Source: Saccopteryx bilineata (Eukaryota; Chordata; Mammalia; Chiroptera; Emballonuridae). Taken from it: a DNA stretch of 64,000 bases. Both the position numbers and the translations under genes were made by a program. Shown here piece after piece: positions 11,603 to 23,103 of the stretch (positions within the stretch are counted from its first letter, which is position 1; each line of letters begins with the position of its first letter). The stretch covers positions 129,324,266 to 129,388,265 of the forward strand of contig NC_089491.1 in the NCBI RefSeq assembly GCF_036850765.1, written 5' to 3'. The notes under the pieces were generated by a model. It ran no database searches. It worked only from the letters and a program-made list of their open reading frames with translations, and was not told the DNA's origin.

Positions 11603-13814
11603 ATTTAGATTTTTAGCATGGATACCAACCTGTGCATTGTGAAAGATAACACATATATAGACATGATCAACTTAATTATTAAAATAGAATCTTTACTTCT
11701 ATAAGTCTGAATTATTGATATATTGAAATAATAATTGACAACTAAAAGTATCAAGTAAAAATAAAAACAGAAAAATTACTGTCATATAAGGCTACTTTAT
11801 AAAATGTTCACAATGTATGCAATCCTAAAGAAAAGCAGTTCAGTGTTAAAGAAGTTCACCAAAAGAAATAAAGACTTTTAAAAAAATTAATGAAATATTA
11901 TTTTCTTCATAAAAAGCAAAATAAGTGTTTATTAAACCCATATGCTTCAAATAAATCAGTTTCTAAATTTTCAATATAGCATAATATCCTATTCAGAGGA
12001 AGATTAAGACGCAATTGTCACTTGGGGCACACAAAAAGAAGCTATTTATATTTTTATACATATGGCAACTTTCCCATGACTATTTTCTTTTCCTTTAATG
12101 GCTTTTCTCAGTAACATAATAATAAAATACTCTTAGTTTCATGGATGGAGATGAGTTCATTTCTTTACCAAAAGCTTTGGAGGACATGGTTTCGTGCTGA
12201 ACAAAATACTTCATGTGATGGCAATATTTTTGGTAACTTTGATAAATGGCTGATTCTATATATTTTATACTGGAAATACTAAAAATGTAATTTACATTAT
12301 AAAGTATAAGTGGTCTGTATGTGTTTATTAAAAGAGTTATTGCATCATACCTCACAAATAAAGCAGAAGGAAAATTGGAGTTTGGCATAAATGTTTCACT
12401 AATAGAATTTTAAATTCATTAACATTTGTATAAATACTTGTTGATAGGCTGTTTATGGCTTCTTCCTTAACCAATCCAATGTGTTGTTGGAATGTTGACA
12501 GCACTGGCACGAAACCAATAACTCTCTAAGAGCCATTTGTGTGTGACAAGCAACATCCCTATTCTTTTAAAATATATTATATATATATGTAATTGATCGC
12601 TAAGGAAAAATGACTTCATGAATAAAGAAGAGGATTGTTGGTACAAAAGTTTAAAAACAGAAATTTTGGGAATAGAGCCAAAGCTATATGTAAGAGTGAA
12701 AGGCTAACTGCAGCACTAATCACTCCTTTACATATTTCACTGTATTTTATGGCAGACAGAGAGAAAAAAAGAAAAGAAAGAAAAAAAAAGCACTAGAATG
12801 AAAAATACTTGCTTGTCCCTGACATTTGAATTTGAGTTTTAAAAATTCATATGTTTGGAGTGCTTGCATAGTACATAGAGTATTTGAATGTTCTTTATAA
12901 AAGCAAAGAAGAATTAAAGTGAGTTACTAAATTATACCTTTTAAAATATATGAATTGTGTAAACATAATACTCAAGATTATGGAATTGCTATATTTAAGC
13001 AAATTACTATGGAGTAACAGAAATAACCTTTTATAAACTGGATGTTAGTGTACTTATTATCCAATTATAATGTGTTCTGTATTCAACTTATATACAATTC
13101 TACCTAAAAGTGTATGTTTAGTCCTTTGTATTGTTCAGTTGATTTGTATCTTCTCACTCATATCTTTATAGCAGAGTACCAAATACTACTAAAGGGTGGT
13201 TGTTTGGTTTCTTCTGTGAGAGCTACATAACTCAAGAAAATCACAGGTGAGTAAATTAATATAGAGATTAATGTATAATATGTCTCCATGTGTGCTGTTA
13301 CTAGGGCTGGGACTAAGATAAGTAAAATGAGACAAATGAAATACCTTAACACAAAATTTATGGTGTTGACAAAAACTCAATAATCAAATATATAATATTT
13401 CAATGTATATTTTAAAATAAAATGCAAATTACTGATGAAAAGTATTAAAGTTTTAAATGATGGGGTCAGACTGTGATGTACCAGGATCTATTGGAGCTTG
13501 AGGTAAAAGGAAAAATTAGTAATACTGATTCTTTTCTGCCATAGTTTTGGTAGAATTAGCCATTTTTAAGAAATATCAATATATATGTCAACAGAATATT
13601 GTTTTTAGAATTACTATCATCTAAAATTGCTTTCTACTGCTTCCTCTGAATTAGGCACAGTTCTTAATTTTCCATTAGAAAAGGCCCTGGAATTGTGACA
13701 TATGAAAAATAATTATAGAATAAATAAATTCTGTCTTAAAAGAGAGACTTCATCTTAGTCATCTTTCTGTCTGTCTAGCAATTAACTTGCACATAATATG
13801 ATAATTACATTTTA
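11603..13814. other. AT-rich single-copy DNA, nothing recognised
   Basis: No young repeat is present. A purine tract lies at 12755-12790. A 97-codon minus-strand frame at 12095-12388 has no credible acceptor and matches no family I know. Confidence 0.45.
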
Positions 13815-13970
13815 CTTATTAGCTGTATGAAGTTGGCAAATTATTTACCTTCTCTTTGCTTTAGTTTCTTTCCCTTACAATGTATATAATAATAATAATA
13901 ATAATAATATATAACAGACCACATATAATGCCTAATATATATTCATCATTTAATAACTGTAGCCATTTAG
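13815..13970 (-). repeat. MIR SINE fragment containing an (ATA)n run
   Basis: The order 'tagctgtatgaagttggcaaa', 'ttaccttctctttgc', 'tttagtttctt' matches an antisense MIR core. A trinucleotide AAT run has expanded inside it at 13883-13911. Confidence 0.65.
13883..13911. repeat. (AAT)n microsatellite
   Basis: About eight to nine uninterrupted trinucleotide units. Confidence 0.9.
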
Positions 13971-14627
13971 TATTTTTTAAAAATTTAAATGAACTCTCTT
14001 ATGCATAGTCTTTATGCTATCTCAACTGCCAGATAATAAAATTTACCTACCCTGGAGGTAAGACTATCTGTAGAAGTCTCTAAATACCAACCAAGAACAA
14101 GGTTCCAGGGAGTTACTGGCAGGAGGGAAAGATTCCAAGATTAACCACAAAACTAGACAGAACAATATTCTGGGGGGAGTTCAGGAAGTTCTTATTACTG
14201 GAATTCTATATCCATAACAGGTATTTTTAAATGTATTTTATTTTATAATAGATAAGGATTTTATAGTCTTTAATAAAGTAAAAATATTTTCCAAAAGATA
14301 AAATTTGAAGTTATTTCAAATTTTTAGCAACTGCTCAGTAATAACCATGACAGAGGATTCATTGACATGATTCTCTGTTTTACTCTCTCAATTTAATTAT
14401 TCTTAGAAAATATTTCTCTATCTAACTCACATTCTCTAAAGGACATTAATACAGCAGGTCATCCAAACTAGGACCCACCTGATAGAATAATGCCTGATGA
14501 TGTAAGTAGGCTGGCTTTTAAAATAACACGGTCTTTGTGGCCACATAAAACCTACTGCCACCTGTTTTTTGTTTATTTGTTATTTTTGGTATAGTATTAG
14601 ATCAGGTCACTGATATATCTATGTTAC
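13971..14627. other. Single-copy DNA, nothing recognised
   Basis: No gene or repeat signal was recognised between the MIR and the antisense L1 fragment. Confidence 0.45.
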
Positions 14628-14975
14628 TATCTAAGAATTATAGTTTTGTATTTTACATTTAGGTCTGTGATCTATTTTGAGTTAATTTTTGTGAATAATT
14701 TAAGGTCTGTATCTAGATTTATTGTTGTTGTTTTTTTTATATGGATGTCTACTTGTTCTAGCACCGTTCGTGGAAAAGACTATCATTACTTAGTTGCATT
14801 GCCTTTGCTTCTTTGTTACAGATCAGTTGACAATATTTGTGTGGATCTTTTTTGGAGCTGTTCATTCTGTTCCATCAACCTATTGTCTTTTCTTTTGCCA
14901 ATATCACACTGTCTTGGTTACTGTAGCTTTATAGTTTAAGTCTTTAGGTTGAGTAGTGTCAGTTCTTTGTAGTTT
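14628..14975 (-). repeat. L1 ORF2 3' fragment, antisense
   Basis: The phrases TTTTACATTTAGGTCTGTGA, TTGAGTTAATTTTTGTGAA, 'ctagcaccgttcgtgg', 'ctgttccatcaacctattg' and 'ctgtcttggttactgtagc' follow, in order, the antisense of the C-terminal half of mammalian L1 ORF2. The fragment has many stops and is dead. Confidence 0.85.
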
Positions 14976-15059
14976 TTTTAAAAAAAAATCCAGAAACAAT
15001 TAATATCTGCTAACTGGGTTATGGAACCATTTACATGTAGTGTAATTACTCATATATTT

Positions 15060-15061
<2 letters not shown>

Positions 15062-15091
<30 letters not shown>
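15062..15091. repeat. (GT)n microsatellite
   Basis: About 15 uninterrupted GT units. Confidence 0.95.
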
Positions 15092-15093
<2 letters not shown>

Positions 15094-15462
15094 CACCTTA
15101 TTTTGTTGCTTTCTTTTTATCTGAATACATTATGTTCTTTCTTTTCACTTTATTTCCTTCACTTTGAATTCTTTTCTTTCTATTGTTTTTTCCTACTAGT
15201 GTGAAAATAATATGGATTGCACATATTCATTTTAGTTTTTGCCCTGCAAATCATAACATATATAATTAACATAATTCAAAATGAATTGATTTCCCCTCCT
15301 CCCAGGAAATATAATAATTATTAAACGTTAAACTCAATTTAGCTTTATTTTGACTTATAGATATATTAATATTTGTTTGTATTTTAATTTTGACATATTT
15401 AATTTTACAGGACATTATTATTGCTATTCATACTGTCAATTTACATTTATTTTACCAACACC

Positions 15463-15533
15463 TTCTTTCCTTCCTTCCTTCTTCTTTCCCTTCCTCCCTC
15501 CTTCCCTCCCTCCCTTCCTCCCTTCCTTCCTTC
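15463..15533. repeat. Pyrimidine tract (CTTCC/CCCT type)
   Basis: An almost pure C/T stretch of about 70 bp abutting the tail side of the antisense SINE at 15534. It is likely a tail-seeded simple repeat. Confidence 0.9.
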
Positions 15534-15695
15534 ATGTTTATTTTATTAATTTTAGAGGAAGAGGAAGGAAGGGAGAAAGAGAGAGACAGACAGAAACATC
15601 GATCTGTTCTTGTATGTGTCCTAACTGGGGATTGAATCAGCAATTTCTGCACTTCAGGACAATGTTCTAACCAACTGAGCTATCCAGCCCAGGCC
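15534..15695 (-). repeat. Short tRNA-derived SINE (VES-like type)
   Basis: The antisense head ends CCAACTGAGCTATCCAGCCC, complementary to a tRNA-like start with A box. A reversed B box lies near GGGGATTGAATC. Total length is about 160 bp, typical of short bat SINEs. Confidence 0.8.
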
Positions 15696-15719
15696 CAAGG
15701 TTGTTCTTACTTTTTAATT

Positions 15720-16233
15720 TTTTTTCATTCTTCTTCCAACTATGAAGTTTTCATCTGGGATTTTCTTGTGGAAAACACTGTCTATTTAAATAAATACCTT
15801 TAATAATCATCTGTGAATAGTAAACTCAGTTTTTGTTAATATAAAAATACATTTTTGGTTTATTTTTTATTCTGGAGAATTTGTTGAAAATATTCTACTG
15901 TCTTCTGCCTTCTATTGTTTTTAAGACATTAGCTGTCAATCTCCTTTGCTTCTAATTAAGATTTAAGATTTCCTTTTTTCTGTTATGTACAATTTTACTC
16001 TGATGAGTCTAGCTGTGAATTTCTTTTAAAATTTAAAATTTATACTGTTTATGAGTCACTCAATCTTTTGAATTTATGGATTAACATGTTTCATCCAGTT
16101 CAGGAAAATTTTTACTCATTGTCTTACTGGATATTACCTATGCCTCCTATCCTCTTGGAACTCCAATTACACAAAATTTAAACCTTCACTAATTTTCTCT
16201 ACATATTTTTATGTCTTAAAATTTTCATCTCTT
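15720..16233 (-). repeat. Old L1-type 3' sequence, antisense, part 1
   Basis: Phrases such as 'attagctgtcaatctcctttg', 'gaaaatttttactcattgtc' and CTTGGAACTCCAATTACAC match a familiar antisense ancient L1/half-L1 segment. It resumes after the SINE at 16234-16610. The family assignment is tentative. Confidence 0.5.
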
Positions 16234-16610
16234 GACCCTGGCCAGTTGGCTCAGTGGTAGAGCATCCGCCCAGTGTGTGGATGTCTCAGGTTTGATTCCC
16301 AGCCAAGGCACACAGGAAAAGCGTTCACCTGCTTCTCCACTCCTCCACCTCTTGCTTCTCTCTTTCTCTCTTTCTCTCTTTCTTTGCCTCCTGCAACCAT
16401 GGCTAAATTAGAACTAGTTGGCCCCAGGTGCTGAGAATGGCTCCATGGCCTCCACCTCAAGAGCTAAGAAGAGCTTGGTTGCTGAGCAATGGAGCAACTC
16501 CCCAGATGGGCAATGCACTGCCCCCTACTTGGCTTGCCAGAAGGATCCTGGCTGGGGCCATGTGGGAGTCTATCTCTGCCTCCCCTCCTCTTACTGAACA
16601 ACAACAAAGA
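16234..16610 (+). repeat. Rhin-1-like SINE
   Basis: The head is GACCCTGGCCAGTTGGCTCAG with A box TGGCTCAGTGG, a B-box variant (GGTTTGATTCC) and the full family body ending in an AACAACAAAG tail. Target duplication: ATTTTCATCTCTT ending at 16233 and ATTTCATCTCTT at 16611-16622. Confidence 0.92.
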
Positions 16611-17464
16611 ATTTCATCTCTTTGCTTCTCTGCACTAGATTCCAGACAACTTTTTATCACATATTTTCAAGTTCATAATTTCTTTAGCTTTGTCAGATAT
16701 TTAAGTAAACTGATATTATAGATATTAATTTTAATTATTGAATTTCTAAAATTTACATTCCATTTTTCCAAATCTGTAATCCCTTACAGGTATTTTAAAG
16801 ATAGCTTTTATTCCTTAAAATAAGCATCTGTATCTTAGAATCAATTACTTCTGTATTGTTTCTGATATCTACTGTTTCAATTGGTTTGATTCATGGTGTC
16901 TTATTTATTATAAATAAAATGTATTTTTCTAAAGATAATGTTTCAATTCAGCTACATATGTATAGTGGCTGCTATCAGATTAGGATAGCATACTACAATA
17001 AATTTATATTTAAGGTTTCTTTTCAAATAATACTCTGAATTTATGCTGTTCTCTGCAGAAGAATTGATCACTTATCTTTATTTTCTCAAATGAAAGTTTG
17101 TATCAATTGTTAGCCCAAGTTTTAATTTTTTTTCTGTCAAGATTTACTCATCTATACCAATACCAATAAAATAATTTAGCCCTTCTTTTCCCAAAGGTAT
17201 TTCTGCACTTTAAGTTTATCAATATTTTCTTTTTTGGTGTCTTCTATCATTAGAAGCACCTCTCCTAAAGCCAAGAGATCATATACAACTGAAGGATTCT
17301 CAGGGTATGTAGAAGAAATAGTAACCTGACTTAGCTTTCAATTTATTTCATTATGTTGGTAACATAGATTATTAAAACAGTCCCTACCATTTTTAAATAA
17401 TACAGATTTAATAAAGCTTGACTGTAAAGAGAGAACTTCTGTAAGCAGCAGAAAAATTGGTTAT
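16611..17464 (-). repeat. Old L1-type 3' sequence, antisense, part 2, fading into single-copy DNA
   Basis: The interrupted antisense L1-like sequence continues after the SINE to about 17040. After that I see no clear repeat. Confidence 0.4.
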
Positions 17465-17575
17465 TACTACTTTAAGTCTTAGTTTCATCAATTGTAAAGT
17501 GGAAATATGTCTTGCCCAAGCTGTGAGACAAACTCATAAAATCATCTGAGTAGTATAAATAAAAAAAGTTATCGT
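17465..17575 (-). repeat. MIR fragment
   Basis: The phrase 'cttagtttcatcaattgta' followed by AAGTGGAAATATG is the antisense MIR core. Confidence 0.6.
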
Positions 17576-18123
17576 TTTCTCATTCCTGGTGGATACAAAC
17601 CTTAGAAATGGCAATTTTTATTCTTGAGCCCTGGTCTTAATGATTTCAAAGCTTTTATCTCTCTGTTATAAAAATGGTTTGATATGTTTCCTGAGATGAG
17701 GTTAGCTTGTTCTAATTCCAATTAATAACTGTCTTAAAATCACAGACACATTATCATAGTTCTAAAATATAAGGTAATATTCCTCAAAACTACTATATAA
17801 TTTATAAGCAATGATTACATATCCATGATTCCTAATAGCATTCCACAAATGAACCAAAATATGGGATAAAATACATACAAGCTTAAAGAACAGTTCGTAA
17901 AGCAAGATGATTCATTATAGAGTTAAAACATATATATTATTGGTAATTCATTTCTTTCTTAAGTTGTGAAATTAATGTTTTTGTATGTCAAAAAATGTAT
18001 GGGTTTGAGATTTGATCCCATTTTCAGGTAGAAAGTTCGCCTGATATTCTCTAAGACACCTAGGTCAGAGAAAAAGGGTTTTATTATTTATAGCACAGTA
18101 ATCAGTATGAACATTAGCATATT
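17576..18123. other. AT-rich single-copy DNA
   Basis: No recognisable feature. Confidence 0.45.
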
Positions 18124-18139
18124 TGTATTGGTTTTCTTT

Positions 18140-18601
18140 TCTCCTTCTCCTTCTCCTTCTTCTTCTTCTTTCTCCTCCTCCTCCTCCCCCATTTCCTCCT
18201 CTTTCTCCTTCTTATTTTTTCTCTTCTCCTTCTCCTTCTTTTCTTTTCCAAGTGAGAGGAGGGGGGCTAGAGAGACAGACTCCCACATGTGCCCTGACCA
18301 GGATCCACCCAGTAGTCCCTGTTGGGCTGATGCTCTGCCCATCTGGGGCCATGCTTACAACCAAGCTATTTTCAGTGTCTGAGGTGGAGGCTTCATGGAG
18401 TCATTCTTAGCACCCAGGCCAATGCAATCAAACCAGTTAATTAATGGCTGCAGGAGGGGATGAGAGAAAAAGAGAGAGAAGGGGGAGGGAGAAAGGTGGA
18501 GAAGCAGATGGTTGTTTCTCCTGTGTGCTCTGACTGGGAATCGAACCAGGATATCCACACTCCAGGCTAACGCTCTAACACTAAGTCAACTGGCCAGGTT
18601 C
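18140..18601 (-). repeat. Rhin-1-type SINE with an expanded pyrimidine tail
   Basis: The antisense SINE body (about 18250-18601) and an adjoining C/T-rich tract of about 110 bp (18140-18249) lie between perfect 16-bp duplications, TGTATTGGTTTTCTTT at 18124-18139 and 18602-18617. The tract therefore belongs to the insertion and is the reversed, expanded purine-rich tail. Confidence 0.93.
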
Positions 18602-18617
18602 TGTATTGGTTTTCTTT

Positions 18618-19724
18618 ACCTCTCAATTTCCACAGGGGTTCAGTGAAGAACTTCAGGTAGATACTGAGCTCACGATAGGTTTTGTCTCAAGCTTAAGGAG
18701 CTTAAATATTTTATAATGGATTGAAAATTAACCTGCCTTTTATACTGATGAGAAAATATTAACTTAATTATAATGGACAGCAAGCAAATTTTCCCTCTGC
18801 TGCAGAAGAGACACTTGCTCTAACTTCTTAGGCTGCTGATATATAAAAATTTTTAAAAGATATCTGGAACAGAAGGGTAGCTAGTGCCACCCTTCCAGGA
18901 TACTGTATTCAGAAATGCAAGAAAATTGTCTCACAATACTACCCAGGTTGATTTTGAGTGTGAAACCAATGATCTACCTTTCCTTTCCTTCTATTAGTAT
19001 TCAGACTAAAGTAACCCAGTAGATACAGTTAATCTAATCAAATAATTACGTCCCATTTAGTGTGGATGATTTTGAATGTGTAATTTGTAAAAATTTTCTC
19101 TTTACAAAATTGTTTTTCTAATTTGAAAAACATACCAATAAAAAAACTAAGCCAAACCATTTATGTTTATGTTTAAGAGAAAACAAAATAGAAAACGAAA
19201 TTAAGTCAACAGTTCTTCCTTTAGTTCAAAACATGCTCTTTGATCATTCTATTGTAGCACAGATATACATATAACTAAAAATTATTTTAGTCTTTCAGTG
19301 AGCACAGATAAGAACTACGCTTTAATAGTCATAAATATATTTATTATCCAAATGTGTGAAGAAAGCTATTAGTCAGAAAGTATTTGCCATAGAAAAAGTA
19401 GAGTTAAATAATTCTGCTGTTTTTGAGCAATTCATATAAAAGTTTTGATGGCTACAATGTTTATTTGCTTATTCATTCTCATAATTTAACAACTAAATAG
19501 GTTTAGTAGAAATTTACAAATTCCTTTGAGACCAAATATAGAAAATTTCACTTTAAATTTATTTCTTATTTTCCAAAAGTTATTCACAAGAGAAAATAAA
19601 ATTGTGTTATTTATTGCAGCTGGAAAATTAAGAACATTTTAAAATGTCACTCATTTTCATATTCATAAATATGACAGGAAGGGAAATTGTGTGGGAAAAT
19701 ATGGCTTCCTAATGAAGGGGAAAC
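18618..19724. other. AT-rich single-copy DNA
   Basis: Nothing recognised apart from low-complexity A/T runs. Confidence 0.45.
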
Positions 19725-19875
19725 ACTGTGGGTTTTGGAATCAGCCAGATGTAGGTTTGCATTCATACTACTCTTACATGAGCTGAAACTTTAGTTGCAT
19801 TCTTAAAATATTTATATGGGGATAATTATATTTTCTTACAAGGAATCAATAATATATATAAAGTCTCTAAAGAGG
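19725..19875 (-). repeat. MIR fragment
   Basis: The order 'ttttggaatcagccagatgt', 'gggttt'-type start, then ATGGGGATAATTATA is an antisense MIR. Confidence 0.65.
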
Positions 19876-20104
19876 TCTGACTGTTGAACAAATAGCATTT
19901 TTTTTTCTCCTTAGGCAACTACAAAATAGTAAGAATATTAGATATCTATTCCTCAGGTATAAATATTTACTAGAGCTCCTTATCATATTGTTTAATTACT
20001 AGCTAAGGATAGGGGATTTGTCTTAATGTATTTAGTATATACTCAGAGATAAATTTAGAAATGAAAATGAAATGTTTTTATAATAAACAGAAAATACACA
20101 ATTA

Positions 20105-20225
20105 ATCTTTTTTTTAATTAGAAAATTGAGATTCAGAAGTGTTATGGATTTACCCAGAATGAAACAGCTAGTGACAAATCAGCAACATTCTACATCTCAA
20201 ACTTGTCCCCTTTTTACTATATTGC
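20105..20225 (+). repeat. MIR fragment
   Basis: The phrases 'gaaaattgagattcagaagtg' and 'acagctagtgacaaatcagc' follow the sense MIR core. Confidence 0.65.
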
Positions 20226-20454
20226 CACTACTAAGCAACTAATGAGTGCAGACTTGTTTGGGACAACAGCTGAGTACTTCCTTTTCATGTTCATAGGGGT
20301 TGAGAATGCCTGCTAATACACTCTCTTGAGTTATAGAAACAGAAGAAAAAATAATTTCTTAAGTCTCTAAAATAAATGCCAGTACTTTAGGTCCCATGAG
20401 TACTGAGTAAGTCTCAGGTTTATAACATTAGGTAACGATCTAAAATACAGTTGT

Positions 20455-20617
20455 TACCTGGCTCAGTAGCTCAGTTGGTTGAAGCATTGTCCTGATGCAC
20501 CAAGGTTGCAGGTTCCACCCTTGGTCAGAACACATACAGGAATCAACCAATGAATGCATGAATGAGATGGAAAAATGAATCTCTCTCTCTAAAATCAATA
20601 AAAAAATAAAAAAAATA
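20455..20617 (+). repeat. Short tRNA-derived SINE (VES-like type)
   Basis: The head, ACCTGGCTCAGTAGCTCAGT, is tRNA-like with an A box, and the B box is GGTTCCACCC. It ends in CTCTCTCTCTAAAATCAATAAA and an A-rich tail. It is shorter than the Rhin-1 family and belongs to another SINE class. Confidence 0.85.
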
Positions 20618-20974
20618 GTGTGCTATTTTTGGAATTTAATAGCTAATTGTATAGGTAATGAATACTAACATTAGACCAGGTTCACTAATTTTTTTATTCA
20701 ATTATCTAAATTTAACCCACCTATTGAGTTTGTAATATTGACTATAAATTATCTTAATGATTTTATTAATCATATTTAATTTCTAGAACTGCTATTTTTT
20801 CCCAAAGCTCCCTAATTTTACTATTTTCTTATATTTTACAAGCTTAATTATATTTTTAAATACATATTTATGTACAGAAATACAAACTATATTACGTATT
20901 TCATCAAGTTAGAGGTGTTTATTTTTTATTCTGTAGCTACATTCATGATTTAACAAACTGATTTTTCTTTAGTT

Positions 20975-21180
20975 TTTTTAAGAGGTTTTATTTATTTATT
21001 CAATTTAGGGCATAGTGAGAGAGATGGGGGAAGAGAGAGAGAGAGAGAGAGGGAGAGAGGAGCAGGAGCAAGAAGCATCAACTCCCATATGTGCCTTAAC
21101 CAGGCAAGCCCAGGGTTTTGAACCAGTGACCTCAATGTTCCAGGTCAACACTTTATCCACTGCACCACCACAGGTCAGGC
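20975..21180 (-). repeat. tRNA-derived SINE (GTGGCGCAGTGG class)
   Basis: It includes a GAGAGAGA run, AACTCCCATATGTGCCTTAAC, GCCCAGGGTTTTGAACC and an antisense tRNA head ending GGTCAGGC. It is flanked by AACTGATTTTT on both sides (near 20957 and 21187), an apparent target duplication. Confidence 0.88.
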
Positions 21181-21849
21181 TCAATGAACTGATTTTTTAG
21201 TTTTTTTTTCTCTGTTGGTTCTCACTCTAGTTGCTCTTTATATATATAAATATTAATGTGACTTTCTAGAGATATCAGTTTAAACTACTTGACTCAGAAA
21301 AATGTTTGACTGCTTTCACCAGGTACTTGAGGACACATTCCCACTTACCCTGGCGAGATCCTTCCTAAGCAACCACTTGCTACACTCCCTGCGTACTACA
21401 CTGCACACAGAAATTAGGGGATATTTCAAAAGTGAACAGGAAGCAATAAAATATCCCCTCATTTTTGTGAGCAGTATATTTGTGTTTTCTTTCTTTTTCT
21501 AATGTTTATAATTTTTAGCATTTATTTTTAGTAAAAATTATGTTTAAGGTGGAGAGTCTGATTATTTGATATACATATATGTAGGGAAATGGTTCCTATA
21601 GACAAGTTAATTGATATATAATATCTTCACTTAGTTATTTTGTTTGTATGTGATGAGAGCACCTGAAATCTACTCTCAGAAAAATTTTAGTATTCAATAC
21701 AGCATTAACGATAGTTATTGTGCTGTACATTAGAATTCTAGACTTATTCATCCTAATATTCATGTTTTTTGTCATTACTGACTTCTGAGAAATGCTGCCT
21801 TTGTTGCCAGGGAGGAATTAAGAGGCAAGCGTATAGAGAGAGGCCTTTT
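21181..21849. other. AT-rich single-copy DNA
   Basis: A 66-codon frame at 21302-21502 lies here. It has no splice context and I do not recognise it. Confidence 0.4.
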
Positions 21850-22135
21850 AGAGCAGTGATATTATTTTGTATGATACCATAATAAGGGGTAGACGTCCTT
21901 ATACATTTCTCCAAGCCCATGGAAATAAGTGCATACCAAGAGTGAACCCTAATGTAAATGATGGACTTTGGGTGGTGATGTGTCAATGTAAATCAGGATG
22001 GTAACAGACACGCCATGCTGGGGAAGTGTGTTCACAGCACGGAGCCTGACATGTGAGAGGTATATGGGAACTCGGTACTTTCTGCTCAATTTTCCAGTGA
22101 GCCTAAATAAAACATTTCAAAAAATAAAGTCTATT
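21850..22135 (+). repeat. L1 3' UTR fragment (old L1M type)
   Basis: The order GAACCCTAATGTAAATGATG, GACTTTGGGTGGTGATG, TGTCAATGTAAATCAGGATG, 'ggtatatgggaactcggtac', 'gctcaattttccagtgagcc' and 'aataaaacatttc' matches the 3' UTR of ancient mammalian L1. Confidence 0.85.
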
Positions 22136-22394
22136 TCAAATACCTTTTTAACTTTAGTATTTTAGGTGAGCTGTACATGACTGTTTAGTTCACTACATTA
22201 TCTGAAACAGAAATCTCTTTAACAGTTACTGTGGAACAGAGCTCAACTTTCCAAGGCCAACAGATAAATTTCAGTGAGAGAGAACATGTCTGAGATGGCT
22301 GGCCAGAATACCTGGGGGTAGAGCTAAGAGTTCGGCAGCAGTAAGAGCTGCTATCTTCCACTGAGGACACACATGCCTGTGTGGTCCATGCACT

Positions 22395-22540
22395 TCAGTA
22401 CATTGTCTCAGTAGGAGTCTGAGAGGTACAGAATAATTCTGCCATTTTAAATAGAAGAATGCCTCAAATCAGAGAGATTACACATAATATTGCAATGTCG
22501 GTGGTAGAACCAAGAATTTAAAATTAGCCTGAAGCTCCCA
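22395..22540 (+). repeat. MIR fragment
   Basis: The section 'ctgccattttaaatagaagaa' followed by GGTAGAACCAAGAATTTAAA has the sense MIR layout. Confidence 0.6.
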
Positions 22541-22719
22541 CCAGAATAGTTCTTGAGTGTATTATTACAAATTTTTTTAATCTTCCCACCAAAGTCCGGG
22601 TCCCATTTTTATCTATCCTCACATATAGGAGTTGGGAGTCAGAAATTACTTTTATACTTTCTATCAAAAAATAATTTTTAATTTGGTCACTACAGATATT
22701 TTTCTACTGCTAATGTATC

Positions 22720-22747
22720 TGTGTGTGTGTGTGTGCGTGTGTGTGTA
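22720..22747. repeat. (GT)n microsatellite
   Basis: A GT run with one GC interruption, directly next to the antisense SINE tail. Confidence 0.92.
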
Positions 22748-22748
22748 T

Positions 22749-23103
22749 TTTTCCAAAGTTAGAAGTGGACAGGCAGTCACACAGACTCCCGCATGTGCCC
22801 AACCAGGATCCACCCGGCATTCCTAACAGGGAGCTATGCTCTGCCCATCTGGGGCGTTGCTCCATTGCTGCGGGAGCCATTCTAGCACTGAGGCAGAGGC
22901 CATGGAGCCGTCCTCAGCACACAGGGCAACTTTGCTCCAATTGAGCCTTGGCTGCAGGAGGGGAAGAGAGAGACAGAGAGAAATGAGGGGGGACAGAGGG
23001 AGAAGCAGATGGGTGCTTCTCCTGTGTGTCCTGGCCGGGAATCGAACCTGAGCGTTCCACACGCCAGGCCAACACTTTACCGCTGAGCCAACCAGCCAGA
23101 GCC
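22749..23103 (-). repeat. Rhin-1-like SINE
   Basis: An antisense copy with TGGCCGGGAATCGAACCTGA (reversed B box) and head ending CTGAGCCAACCAGCCAGAGC. The full body is present, including the TGGGTGCTTCTCCTGTGTG section. Open frames in either direction are SINE translations. Confidence 0.92.

Noticed and set aside
12095..12388. A 97-codon minus-strand frame
   Set aside because: No acceptable splice acceptor, no recognisable motif, and AT-driven residue content.
15350..15670. Frames of 81 to 106 codons over a pyrimidine tract
   Set aside because: Low-complexity repeats lack stops in several frames. The peptides are runs of Pro, Ser, Phe and Leu.
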